43,171 bases of DNA from Bacillota bacterium (GTDB lineage: Bacteria; Bacillota; Sulfobacillia; JAJZIM01), in the NCBI GenBank assembly GCA_021810565.1, contig JAJZIM010000022.1, forward strand, positions 1 to 43,171, read 5' to 3'. Shown here in pieces: positions 16,833-23,977 of this stretch (position 1 is the stretch's first letter; each line of letters opens with the position of its first letter). The notes beneath the pieces were generated by a model. That model was given only the letters and a program-made list of their open reading frames with translations, was not told the DNA's origin and ran no database searches. The translations under genes were made by a program, and so were the position numbers.

Positions 16833-16867
16833 GGTGGCGGAAGGCATGCAACGACAAGGAGAGCAAG

Positions 16868-17731
16868 ATGCTGAACCTGTGGAACCCGGGGCCCGGCCTG
16901 CCGATGGCGGTGGCGCTCTTGACCGCTTTTCTGTTGGGGATGCTGCACGGCATCACCCCCGACGAGCACACCTGGCCCATCACCTTCAGCTATTCCGTGG
17001 GCAGCTACTCTACCCGGGGCGGTCTGAAAGCGGGCATCCTGTTCTCCTTGAGCTTCACCCTCCAGCGAGCCCTGGCGGCCGAGTTGGCCTGGTACGCCCT
17101 GGTGGGGCCCTTGATGCGGGGCGACGTGCAGTTCTTCATCTATGCCGTGGTGGGGATCGTGATGGTGGTGGCCGGGGCATATATCCTGCGTTTGGGCCGC
17201 AACCTGCACCTGCTAGGCTTTCTGGAGCACTGGGGACGCCGGGAGGAGTCCGCGGATCCCCGTCCGGTGCCCCTGTCCATGACCTTAGTCCACGGGTTCG
17301 TGGCCGGTTGGGGGACGGGGGCCTTCGCCGTCCTGGTCTACACCGTTTTGGTGCCGGCCATGTCGGGCCCTGCCGTGGCGTTCCTGCCGGGGCTGCTGTT
17401 CGGCCTGGGCACCATGTCCACCCAGGCCCTCTTCGGGGCCTTCTTCGGCCGCTGCATGGAGCGCTGGCGGCTGAACGCGCGGGACAAGGCCTGCCTGGCC
17501 CGGCGGATGTCGGGGCGCACCCTGCTGTGGGGAGGGCTGGTGTTCTTCCTGGTGGGGCTGGCGGGCCAGTTCTTGCCCCTGGGGCGGCTCTATGTGGTGA
17601 CGCCCATCCGGGTGCACAATCTACACCAACTGGGGGTGGGCTTCTTCCTGGTGGTGGTCGCCCTTTTCGCGGTGGCCTTCTGGTCTTTGCGCCGCTCGGT
17701 GCGGGAGCTGACCGGACCGAGCAAAGGATGA
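16868..17731 (+). CDS. NicO/UreH-like membrane protein, putative cobalt or nickel transporter
   Basis: A 287-residue protein with about six hydrophobic segments. Seen: in the first membrane helix LLGMLHGITPDEHTWPITFSY, where His27, Asp32 and His34 resemble the metal motif of NicO/HupE/UreH-type nickel-cobalt transporters (usually H-x-x-x-P-D-H), with one extra residue (PDEH). Later helices carry VHGFVAGWGTGAFAV and LFGLGTMSTQALFGAFFG. It has a good AAGGAGAG site. No ECF-type cobalt importer genes (cbiMNQO) are seen in the window, so this is the best candidate for cobalt supply to the operon. Direction of transport and metal are inferred from family and context. Confidence 0.68.
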   Translation: MLNLWNPGPGLPMAVALLTAFLLGMLHGITPDEHTWPITFSYSVGSYSTRGGLKAGILFSLSFTLQRALAAELAWYALVGPLMRGDVQFFIYAVVGIVMVVAGAYILRLGRNLHLLGFLEHWGRREESADPRPVPLSMTLVHGFVAGWGTGAFAVLVYTVLVPAMSGPAVAFLPGLLFGLGTMSTQALFGAFFGRCMERWRLNARDKACLARRMSGRTLLWGGLVFFLVGLAGQFLPLGRLYVVTPIRVHNLHQLGVGFFLVVVALFAVAFWSLRRSVRELTGPSKG

Positions 17732-17741
17732 GGGAAAGGCG

Positions 17742-18374
17742 GTGGACGGCATGTACTTGAGGCAGCCGCAAGCCATCGAGGCGGAGAGTTTCCGGATCGT
17801 GGAGGAGCTGTTGGGGCCGTTGGATCTGGAGGAAGCGGCGGCGGCCGTGCTGCGGCGCATGGTGCACGCGGCGGGAGACCCCTCCCTGGCGGCCATCTTT
17901 CGGGCGGCACCGGGGGCGGCCCGGGCGGGGGTGGCCGCCTTGCGCGCGGGGGCCGGGGTGTACACCGATGTGGAGATGGTGCGTGCCGGGATCAACAAGC
18001 GATTGCTCGGGACCTTGGGCGGCGAGGCGGTGTGCGCCCTCAGCCAGGAGGGGGTGACCGAGGCGGCCCGGGGTGCGGGCACCACGCGCTCCGAGGCAGG
18101 CTTGCGCCTGCTGGGGGAGCGCTTGGCGGGGCAGGTGGTGGCGGTGGGCAACGCCCCTACGGCGCTGTTCACGGTGCTGGAGCTGGCCCGCTCCGGGGTG
18201 CGCCCCGCCCTGGTGGTAGGAATGCCCGTGGGTTTTGTCGGGGCGGCCCGCTCCAAGGCGGAACTGGCCGCCGGCGATCTGCCGTACCTGACGGTGGAGG
18301 GTACCCGGGGCGGCAGCACCTTGGCTGCGGCGGCGGTGAACGCCCTTTTGATCCTGGCGGCGGAGGGGTCCTGA
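17742..18374 (+). CDS. cbiC: cobalt-precorrin-8 methylmutase
   Basis: Shifts the methyl group from C-11 to C-12 to give cobyrinic acid. 210 residues. Seen: EAESFRIVEELLG, the catalytic-His region RRMVHAAGDPSLA, GVYTDVEMVRAGINKRLL, the TTRSEAGLRL stretch, AVGNAPTALFTVLEL, PALVVGMPVGFVGAARSKAEL and EGTRGGSTLAAAAVNALL, all typical of CbiC/CobH. GTG at 17742 is used; an in-frame ATG at 17751 is possible. Overlaps cobO by one base (TGATG). Part of this gene reappears as a decayed copy near 21.6-21.8 kb. Confidence 0.95.
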   Translation: MDGMYLRQPQAIEAESFRIVEELLGPLDLEEAAAAVLRRMVHAAGDPSLAAIFRAAPGAARAGVAALRAGAGVYTDVEMVRAGINKRLLGTLGGEAVCALSQEGVTEAARGAGTTRSEAGLRLLGERLAGQVVAVGNAPTALFTVLELARSGVRPALVVGMPVGFVGAARSKAELAAGDLPYLTVEGTRGGSTLAAAAVNALLILAAEGS

Positions 18375-18970
18375 TGCGGTCGCAGCTGGAGCGCGGGCTG
18401 ATCCAGGTCTACTTCGGTTCGGGGAAGGGGAAGACCACCGCCGCGGTGGGCCTGGGGTTGCGGGCGGTGGGCCACGGCTTCACCGTGCGCATGCTGTCCT
18501 TCCTGAAGGGCGGCATGTATACCGGGGAGCTGTTCGCCGTCCAGCGCCTGTACCCGCTCTTTGAGGTCTCGCAATTCGGGCGCAACTGTCCCTGGGGCAG
18601 CCTGATCAAGGACGGCTTCATGCACTGCCCTCCCGGCTGTCGGGAGTGTTTCATCGGGTCCGACGGCCCCACCGAGGACGATCGGCGCATCGTCCGGCTG
18701 GGCTGGGAGCATGCCCGGCGGCTGGCGGCGGAAGGCGAGGCGGATCTTTTGATCCTGGACGAGGTCACCAACGCCCTGCACCACGGGCTGATCAGCCTGG
18801 AGGAACTGCTGGAGTTTTTGCGGGCCAAGCCTCCGGCCATGGAGTACGTGTTGACCGGACGCATCGCCCCGCCGCAGTTGCGGGAGGCGGCGGATCTGGT
18901 GACGGAGATGCGCCGGGTGAAGCATCCTCTCCAGCGGAGGATTCGGGCGCGCCGCGGCATCGAGTACTGA
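18374..18970 (+). CDS. cobO: cob(I)yrinic acid a,c-diamide adenosyltransferase
   Basis: Adds the 5'-deoxyadenosyl group to the reduced corrinoid using ATP. 198 residues. Seen: P-loop FGSGKGKTT (about 14-22), GLGLRAVGHG, LSFLKGG, Walker B LLILDEV (about 125-131), LTGRIAPPQLREAADLVTEMR and a final VKHPLQRRIRARRGIEY, typical of CobO/BtuR. Unusual: a segment with four cysteines (Cys72, Cys85, Cys89, Cys92) between strand three and the EDDR motif; it could bind a metal. Last gene of operon 2; its 3' two-thirds is duplicated downstream. Confidence 0.93.
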   Translation: MRSQLERGLIQVYFGSGKGKTTAAVGLGLRAVGHGFTVRMLSFLKGGMYTGELFAVQRLYPLFEVSQFGRNCPWGSLIKDGFMHCPPGCRECFIGSDGPTEDDRRIVRLGWEHARRLAAEGEADLLILDEVTNALHHGLISLEELLEFLRAKPPAMEYVLTGRIAPPQLREAADLVTEMRRVKHPLQRRIRARRGIEY

Positions 18971-19034
18971 GGATCCCAGGCGCAGACGACCCTTTGCCGG
19001 TTGGTTGCGGGCTGGGATTGCGTCGGGATTTAAT
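18503..19034. repeat. direct repeat copy A (3' part of cobO and downstream flank)
   Basis: Copy A of a roughly 532-bp direct repeat whose second copy is at 19455-19986 (constant offset of 952 bases, no gaps seen). It covers cobO from about codon 44 to the stop plus about 65 bases of downstream DNA, ending at a TTTAAT that corresponds to TATAAT in copy B. Confidence 0.9.
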
Positions 19035-19217
19035 GATAAGGGAGGGGGGGAGGGTGGTGATCCTGCGTTTTTTAAGTGACCTGGAGTGGAACGAAGGCGA
19101 CGGCGCTAACGAGCCTGCCACGAGGTCGCAAAAGTAAACTGCAAAATTATGTAGAAAACCGGTTGATATAAAAATAAGGGCTTCCTAGCAGCTTGAATAT
19201 TGGGAGGGTTGACAGGG

Positions 19218-19445
19218 GTGGCGAACTTATCTTTTTGGGTTTATGAAAATTGGCGGGCCGGGATACACAAGGCGGTAATCCATAGAGGCAATTGTGCGTT
19301 TTGCAATGAGGGAAGGGGTCTTTCGAGAGGAACTGCTCCCCACAACGGAAAATGGCATGGGTCATTTCAAGAGCTAGAAGCCGCATGCAGAAAGGCACGG
19401 GGCCTGTCTGGAGTAAAAGAAATTAAGGAAGACAGATGTATTTAA
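19218..19445 (+). CDS. 75-residue CxxC protein of unknown function
   Basis: Small protein beginning FWVYENWRAGIHKAVIHRGNC. The GTG at 19218 is chosen because GGGAGGG lies nine bases upstream; TTG codons at 19200 and 19209 are in frame but badly placed. Seen: YENW, IHRGNCAFCNEGRG with a CxxC pair, GTAPHNGKWHG, an amphipathic helix, and a near-terminal Cys. I recognise this layout (YENW...H-R-x-x-C-x-F-C-N-x-G-x-G...NGxWxGPF) from small stand-alone bacterial proteins but know of no function; the Cys residues suggest zinc binding. It sits in visibly AT-richer DNA between the two cobO repeat copies, so it looks like acquired cargo. Confidence 0.7.
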   Translation: MANLSFWVYENWRAGIHKAVIHRGNCAFCNEGRGLSRGTAPHNGKWHGSFQELEAACRKARGLSGVKEIKEDRCI

Positions 19446-19454
19446 ACGACCCCT

Positions 19455-19919
19455 CTGAAGGGAGGCATGTATACCGGGGAGCTGTTCGCCGTCCAGCGCC
19501 TGTACCCGCTGTTTCAGATCTCGCAATTCGAGCGCAACTGTCCCTGGGGCAGCCTGATCAAGGACGGCTTCATGCACTGCCCCCCCGGCTGCCGGGAATG
19601 CTTCATCGGGTCCGACGGCCCCACCGAGGACGACCGGCGCATCGTCCGCCTGGGCTGGGAGCACGCCCGGCGGCTGGCGACGGAAGGCGAGGCGGACCTT
19701 TTGATCCTGGACGAGGTCACCAACGCCCTGCACCACGGGCTGATCGGCCTGGAGGAACTGCTGGAGTTTTTACGGGCCAAGCCTCCGGCCATGGAGTACG
19801 TGTTGACCGGACGCATCGCCCCGCCGGAGTTGCGGGAGGCGGCGGATCTGGTGACGGAGATGCGCCGGGTGAAGCACCCTCTCCAGCGGAATATCCGGGC
19901 GCGCCGCGGCATCGAGTAG
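19455..19919 (+). pseudogene. truncated second copy of cobO, lacking the ATP-binding N-terminus
   Basis: Equivalent to cobO from about residue 45 to the last codon but one. The first 44 residues, including the P-loop, are missing, so it cannot be a working adenosyltransferase. An ATG at 19467 would give a 150-residue product, but there is no fitting start region or ribosome binding site other than GGGAGG inherited from the repeat. The four-Cys segment and Walker B are kept and most differences from cobO are silent or conservative. The Tyr codon before the cobO stop is TAG here. Confidence 0.85.
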
Positions 19920-19956
19920 TGAGGGCCGGAGGCAAAGACGACCCTTTGCCGGTTGG

Positions 19957-19986
19957 TTGCGGGCTGGGATTGCGTCGGGATATAAT
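19957..19986 (+). promoter_or_regulatory. candidate promoter at the end of repeat copy B
   Basis: TTGCGG (19957-19962), 18-base spacer, TATAAT (19981-19986). Copy A has the same layout with TTTAAT. It may be the promoter of whatever once followed cobO; no clear gene follows it now. Confidence 0.35.
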
Positions 19987-20687
19987 GGGGGTGCGCCGGC
20001 GAGGGAGATACCAAGGACTAGGCACGGGGAAACGCGAAAGAGGCGATCCATGGCATGCTGGAAGGCATGCGCATCGACGACCTCCCCGCCCCTGAAGGCG
20101 ACCGATTGGTTGACCATGGCGGTCAGAGCTGACGGCAGCGGCAAGGCAACCACCATGCCGGGGGCTAATTGCCAGTTAGGCACCTAATGCAAGAAACGTT
20201 CGGTACGTTTCGCAATATCGACGTTAATCTTGCAGGATAATGTCCAACATTAGGCTTTGACGAGGTTGAGATAGCGACATGAGCTTGCGGCCAAGGGTCC
20301 CGGGGGGTTGGCTACCTGCCGCCGTCATCAGGTTGGCTTCTACCTGCGTTACGCAGAAGGCGGCCATCATCATCTCAAGCGTCGCGCATATCCGCCGCCT
20401 GCGCGTGGTGCTGTCGGTGAAAAGCGGGAGTGCGCCAACACAAGGATCATCCGCCATAGCCTCGAGCAGGCAAACGGGACGGCGGATCAACTTCAGGAAT
20501 TGCTCCAATCCAAGGGACGAGGGCGGACGCAGATGGCCTCGGGAACCAAGCTTAGGTCGGCGTGGTACCCGCTCCGGCAGCGCTTAGCGCCATTTATTGT
20601 CGGCCAAATACCGCGAGACTCCCGAGGCCTTGGTTTCACCGGTTGGGTTCTCCTATGCCTATGAGCACGAGTTGGAGGGTGAAGTTC
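19987..20687. other. stretch without a recognisable gene
   Basis: About 700 bases between repeat copy B and the MNT/HEPN pair. Several short open frames exist on both strands (for example 20308-20664 plus and 20224-20508 minus) but none has a ribosome binding site plus a family I recognise. A possible 26-codon frame starts at about 20054 (ATGCTGGAAGGC). An 18-base near-palindrome AACGTTCGG/ACGTTTCG-like patch lies near 20195. I read this as decayed DNA left by earlier insertions. Confidence 0.5.
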
Positions 20688-21050
20688 TTGCTGGCGGTCG
20701 ATGAGCAAAGGCGCCTGAACGACGAGCGCAAACGCCTTTTGGCCACAGAAGTAGCGCGGCTGGCGAGGCTGTTCATTGAGAATGGGGCCGAATCGGTGTG
20801 GGTTTTCGGCTCTGCGGCCCGAGGGGACGCTTGGCGCTTCAGCGACCTGGACCTGATTGTGGTCACCAATTACCGAGGTTCGCGGCAGAAGAAGGCGGCC
20901 GAATTGGCTGCTATCGGCGAAGCTAAGGTTCCCCTTGACCTAATAGTGAGAACTCCCGAAGAAGCCGAGGAAGCCCAAGAACATCCTATTGCTAATTCTA
21001 TCTGGGCGCACGCAATAAAGGTGTTAGGCAGAGAGGCGATGACCATATGA
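20688..21050 (+). CDS. MNT-type nucleotidyltransferase (antitoxin-like, MntA family)
   Basis: A minimal nucleotidyltransferase. Seen: VWVFGSAARGDAWRFSDLDLIVV, the GSxxxG...SDxDL motif whose two Asp bind metal, then VPLDLIVRTPEE with a third acidic position. In MNT/HEPN modules this protein AMPylates and so neutralises the HEPN toxin. Start: TTG at 20688 has GGAGGG eight bases upstream, giving 120 residues; ATG codons at 20655 and 20661 are in frame but have no such site. It overlaps the HEPN gene as ATGA. Base composition is lower in GC than the surrounding B12 genes, suggesting transfer. Confidence 0.8.
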   Translation: MLAVDEQRRLNDERKRLLATEVARLARLFIENGAESVWVFGSAARGDAWRFSDLDLIVVTNYRGSRQKKAAELAAIGEAKVPLDLIVRTPEEAEEAQEHPIANSIWAHAIKVLGREAMTI

Positions 21051-21481
21051 AATTCTCAGGGATTGAGGCCGCTGCTGAATGGCTCGCTATAGCTAATGAC
21101 GATTTCGAGTTAGCGGAAGAATGCATCGAAAAAAAACCAAGAATAGCATGTTATCTAAGCCAACAGACTGCGGAGAAGGCAATAAAGGCGCTATATGTAG
21201 CTAATAACCTAACGTTCGAGTTTATCCATGCCATAGGAACATTGCTTGATGGCTTGAAAGGAACATATCCCGAATTATCGGAGGTGCGGTCTCACGCTTC
21301 CACTCTAACCGCCTATGAAGCCACAACTAGGTATATGGATTTTGAAACGGGGGCTAACCCATTGAAGGAGTACACTAGGGAGGATGCCGAGACTGCCGTT
21401 AAGATGGCCGAGAATATTTTGCGGTTGTGCGAAAATATCTACGGTGGGTTGGTTAGGAAGGGCCCAATGAAGAACCGGTAA
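21047..21481 (+). CDS. HEPN-domain protein, partner of the MNT nucleotidyltransferase
   Basis: A 144-residue all-helical protein of the COG2250-type HEPN family. Seen: WLAIANDDFELAEECI, CYLSQQTAEKAIKALYVA (the conserved QQAAEKALKAL segment), FIHAIGTLLDGL, and YEATTRYMDFETGANP at the place of the usual RYP motif. HEPN toxins of such pairs are usually RNases, but the classical R-x4-6-H motif is not evident here, so activity is uncertain. The start overlaps the upstream gene by four bases. The codon use is clearly AT-richer than that of flanking genes. Either a toxin-antitoxin module or a non-toxic relative. Confidence 0.8.
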   Translation: MKFSGIEAAAEWLAIANDDFELAEECIEKKPRIACYLSQQTAEKAIKALYVANNLTFEFIHAIGTLLDGLKGTYPELSEVRSHASTLTAYEATTRYMDFETGANPLKEYTREDAETAVKMAENILRLCENIYGGLVRKGPMKNR

Positions 21482-21634
21482 CCGTTCGGTGAAGCCGGAT
21501 GGTGGGTTGAGCGCCCTTCGCCGACCACGTGGCCGAGAGGTTCAAGAAAATGAGGCTGGGCGCTGAACGCGCCCCGAGCCTTGTGCCGTGGTCGAGTCAT
21601 TGGGACAGCGTCAGTTTAGGGGGGGGTTGGAGAA

Positions 21635-21908
21635 GCGAACACCCCAACAGCCATCTTCACAGTGCTGAAGCTTTCCCGCTCCAGGGTGTGCTGGGCTGCG
21701 ATGGGGGGGGGTGTCCGTGGATTTTCCCGGGGCGGCGCGGTCCAAGGCAGGACCGGCCGCCAGGGACGTGCCCTAGCGCCATGGAGCGCGTGCTGGCCGA
21801 CCACATCGTCCCGCCGGAGTTGCGGGAGGCGGCGGACCTGGTGGCGGAGATGCGCCGAGGTAAGCAGGTCCTGCAGCGGGGATCCGGGCACGCCGCGGCA
21901 TCGAGTAG
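21635..21908 (+). pseudogene. decayed cbiC-cobO fusion remnant (third copy)
   Basis: Translating piecewise gives ANTPTAIFTVLKLSRSRV, matching CbiC NAPTALFTVLELARSGV, then GFSRGGAVQG/RSKAEL-like DNA up to about 21773. It then continues at ATGGAG (about 21780) as the CobO C-terminus: PPELREAADLVAEMRR, then frameshifted DNA ending CGAGTAG. The cobO part carries the GAG and TAG variants of copy B rather than copy A. About 550 bases between the cbiC and cobO segments have been deleted, and frameshifts interrupt both parts. Confidence 0.75.
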
Positions 21909-22201
21909 TGCGGGTCTCGGCAGGCAACGGCTACTGGAGGAAATGTGTGGGGAGGCGGTTGTCCGCCTCCTCGGTCGTTGGTGGGCAAACCAGGCAGAAG
22001 ACCGGGTTAAGGTGCCCGGTGCAATGCCCTCAAGAAGATTGCGACAAAAACCCGGGAGGTCATTTGTGCTGGACCACAAAGGTGGGTGAGGCAGGGGGGC
22101 CGAAACGATATTCTTAAAGCTGAACCGAGAGAGGGGTGATGCCGCCTGCGGTCTTTGGGCCCGCGTCTAAGGGATGGAGCGGGAAGGAAGGGGGATGAAC
22201 G
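21909..22201. other. upstream region of methyltransferase island 1
   Basis: No gene seen. It holds a perfect 8-bp hairpin with a 4-base loop (GGAGGCGG at 21951-21958 with CCGCCTCC at 21963-21970, no T-run) and an inverted repeat at 22063-22080. The GGAAGGAAGGGGG ribosome binding region before 22202 is purine-rich. Confidence 0.5.
22063..22080. promoter_or_regulatory. inverted repeat, candidate operator
   Basis: TTTGTG and CACAAA separated by six bases, about 120 bases before the first gene of island 1. It could be a regulator site; no convincing -35/-10 pair could be placed next to it. Confidence 0.3.
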
Positions 22202-23266
22202 ATGAGCCGCGATGAACTCACGTCGTTGGAGCGGGTGGCGATGGCGTTGCAATACAAGAAGCCGGATCGAGTTCCGGTCGCCCCGCTGGTGTGCGCGGCC
22301 TCCTCGCGGGTGTTGGGGATCGGCATCGACGAGTGGTCCAAGGATGCGGAGTTGGCGGTGAAGTCGCTATTGCAGGCGCAGGAGATCATCGGGATGGACG
22401 CCTTCGTGACGCTGGTAGACCTATCGGTGGAGGCGGGTGACTGGGGACAGGAGGTGGTCTACCCGCGGGACAGCACAGCCTACACCAATACCGCCAATCC
22501 GGTGATCAAAGAGGTCGAGGACTATTACCACCTGGAAAAGATCAATCCGCGGGAGACGCCCCGGATGAAGCACGTCATCGACATGGTGCGGGGCCTGTCC
22601 GCAGCCAAGGGGCAAGAGGTCGCCATCGTAGGGTTCGTCTATGGACCGCTGGGCGTCCTCTCCCAGTTGCGAGGCCACGAGCGCCTGTTCATGGACTGCC
22701 TGGCGCACCCAGACGCGGTGGCGACGGCAGAAGAGGTCATCACCCAGGTGCTGGTGGAATATGCGCAGGCTCAGGTGGAGGCTGGTGCCCATTCCATATG
22801 CCTAGACACGCTATACTCCTCCGGCAGCATCATGAGCAAGGCGCTTTGGGAGAAGCTGGAGGGTCCGTTCGCGAAACGTGTAGCTGATGCTATCCGCGAT
22901 ACGGGGGCGATCCTTACCCTGCACAACTGCGGTAACGACATCTATTTTGATGTGCAAGAGAAGTGGCTCCATCCCGTGGGCATTTCCCATGCCTATCCGG
23001 CCGATGATTGCCAGAAGGATTGGGCAAAACATGCAGCTAAATGGGGGAAAAAGATTGTAACCATTGGTTATTCTGTTCCCTCAAATACGGGACTGTTGAT
23101 GAGTGAGGATGAGATCATGGAGGACTGCCGCCAGCAGATTGAGACCTTCAAGGACTGTGATGGTGGCTTCATCCTTGCTACCGGTTGCGAATTTCCCCCG
23201 AACGGTTCACTGATCAGCGCCATGGCTATGGTAAAGGCCGCGAAGACTTATGGCCGCTATGTCTGA
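22202..23266 (+). CDS. UroD-fold corrinoid methyltransferase (MtaA/MT1 type)
   Basis: A 354-residue TIM-barrel protein of the uroporphyrinogen-decarboxylase superfamily, the branch used for methyl transfer to or from corrinoid proteins (MtaA/MtbA in methanogens, MT1 of bacterial O-demethylases). Seen: the start ERVAMALQYKKPDRVPVAPL, VYGPLGVLSQL, the zinc ligand pair His241-x-Cys243 in TLHNCGND, and Cys329 in ATGCEFPP. These three ligands are those of the MtaA family rather than of true HemE, which lacks them. It heads island 1 and is followed 19 bases later by the corrinoid protein. Methyl donor unknown. Confidence 0.88.
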   Translation: MSRDELTSLERVAMALQYKKPDRVPVAPLVCAASSRVLGIGIDEWSKDAELAVKSLLQAQEIIGMDAFVTLVDLSVEAGDWGQEVVYPRDSTAYTNTANPVIKEVEDYYHLEKINPRETPRMKHVIDMVRGLSAAKGQEVAIVGFVYGPLGVLSQLRGHERLFMDCLAHPDAVATAEEVITQVLVEYAQAQVEAGAHSICLDTLYSSGSIMSKALWEKLEGPFAKRVADAIRDTGAILTLHNCGNDIYFDVQEKWLHPVGISHAYPADDCQKDWAKHAAKWGKKIVTIGYSVPSNTGLLMSEDEIMEDCRQQIETFKDCDGGFILATGCEFPPNGSLISAMAMVKAAKTYGRYV

Positions 23267-23285
23267 AAGAAAAGGAGGAGCAGTA

Positions 23286-23963
23286 ATGCCGAGCATGGAC
23301 GAGTACTGTGTACAATTGAAGCAGGCCGTGGTCGACTATAATCGGGACCAGGCCGTAGCGATCGCTCAGACTATCGTTGACCAAGGACTGGACGCCCAAA
23401 AGGCGGTGTTCGATGGGTTGATCGCCGGGATGCAGGTGGTTGGTAAGTACTACGAGGATCAGTACTACTTCGTCCCAGAGATGCTCATGTGCGCGCAGGC
23501 CCTGTATTCTGCGCTGGATATCCTGAAGCCACACATGCCTCAGACGGACTTGGGGTTGAAGGGACAGGTAGTGATGGGTGTGGTTCAGGGAGACGTTCAT
23601 GATATTGGCAAAAACATCGTTAAATTGATGTTCGAGGTGGCAGGTTTCGAGGTGAAAGACCTGGGACGGGACGTGCCGCTGGACGATTTCGTCAGGGAGC
23701 AGCTAAGCAGCGATGCGGACATGGTCTGCTTGTCCGCGATGATGACCACCACCATGACCGGTATGCGGGAGGTAATCCGTAAGATCAAGGAAAAGAATCC
23801 TAAGTGCCGCATCATGATCGGCGGAGCGCCGGTGACGGAGGAGTTGGCCAGCAAGTGGGGTGCCGACGGCTACGCACCCGATGCCAACAACGCGCTCCGG
23901 GAGGCCATCGCCATGGTGTCCAGCCTCCATGAAATGTATCAGCAGGCCCAGGCCCGCGACTAG
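23286..23963 (+). CDS. corrinoid protein (MtaC/MtbC-like)
   Basis: Methyl carrier with a helical cap domain (about 1-90) and a B12-binding Rossmann domain. Seen: the lower-ligand motif GDVHDIGKN (Asp103, His105, Gly108), LGRDVPLDDFV, SAMMTTTMTGM and MIGGAPVTEE with GADGYAPDA at the end, all canonical. 225 residues. ATG at 23286 has AAGGAGG upstream; the frame is open to 23250 without a better start. Paralogous to the corrinoid protein of island 2 at 39.5 kb. Confidence 0.95.
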   Translation: MPSMDEYCVQLKQAVVDYNRDQAVAIAQTIVDQGLDAQKAVFDGLIAGMQVVGKYYEDQYYFVPEMLMCAQALYSALDILKPHMPQTDLGLKGQVVMGVVQGDVHDIGKNIVKLMFEVAGFEVKDLGRDVPLDDFVREQLSSDADMVCLSAMMTTTMTGMREVIRKIKEKNPKCRIMIGGAPVTEELASKWGADGYAPDANNALREAIAMVSSLHEMYQQAQARD

Positions 23964-23977
23964 AAGCGCCGCCAGCC

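Larger units (their letters stand above)
19455..19986. repeat. direct repeat copy B of the cobO 3' region
   Basis: Second copy of the 532-bp repeat (first at 18503-19034), collinear without gaps. It includes the truncated cobO and the downstream block with GACGACCCTTTGCCGG and GGGCTGGGATTGCGTCGGGA. Homology stops sharply after TATAAT at 19981-19986. Confidence 0.9.

Noticed and set aside
19467-19919. Second working adenosyltransferase
   Set aside because: The P-loop and the first 44 residues are missing, so no ATP binding is possible.
19770-20183. Minus-strand open frame of 137 codons behind the cobO repeat
   Set aside because: It runs antisense through the repeat copy B into unique DNA; the part beyond the repeat resembles no family I know and has no fitting start site.
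20224-20664. Open frames on both strands before the MNT gene
   Set aside because: The frames overlap one another, none has a ribosome binding site, and no motif is recognisable; kept only as an unexplained stretch.
22202-23266. Uroporphyrinogen decarboxylase (hemE)
   Set aside because: The protein carries the zinc ligand set H-x-C plus a C-terminal Cys of methyltransferases, and the neighbours are a corrinoid protein and other such enzymes rather than haem genes.
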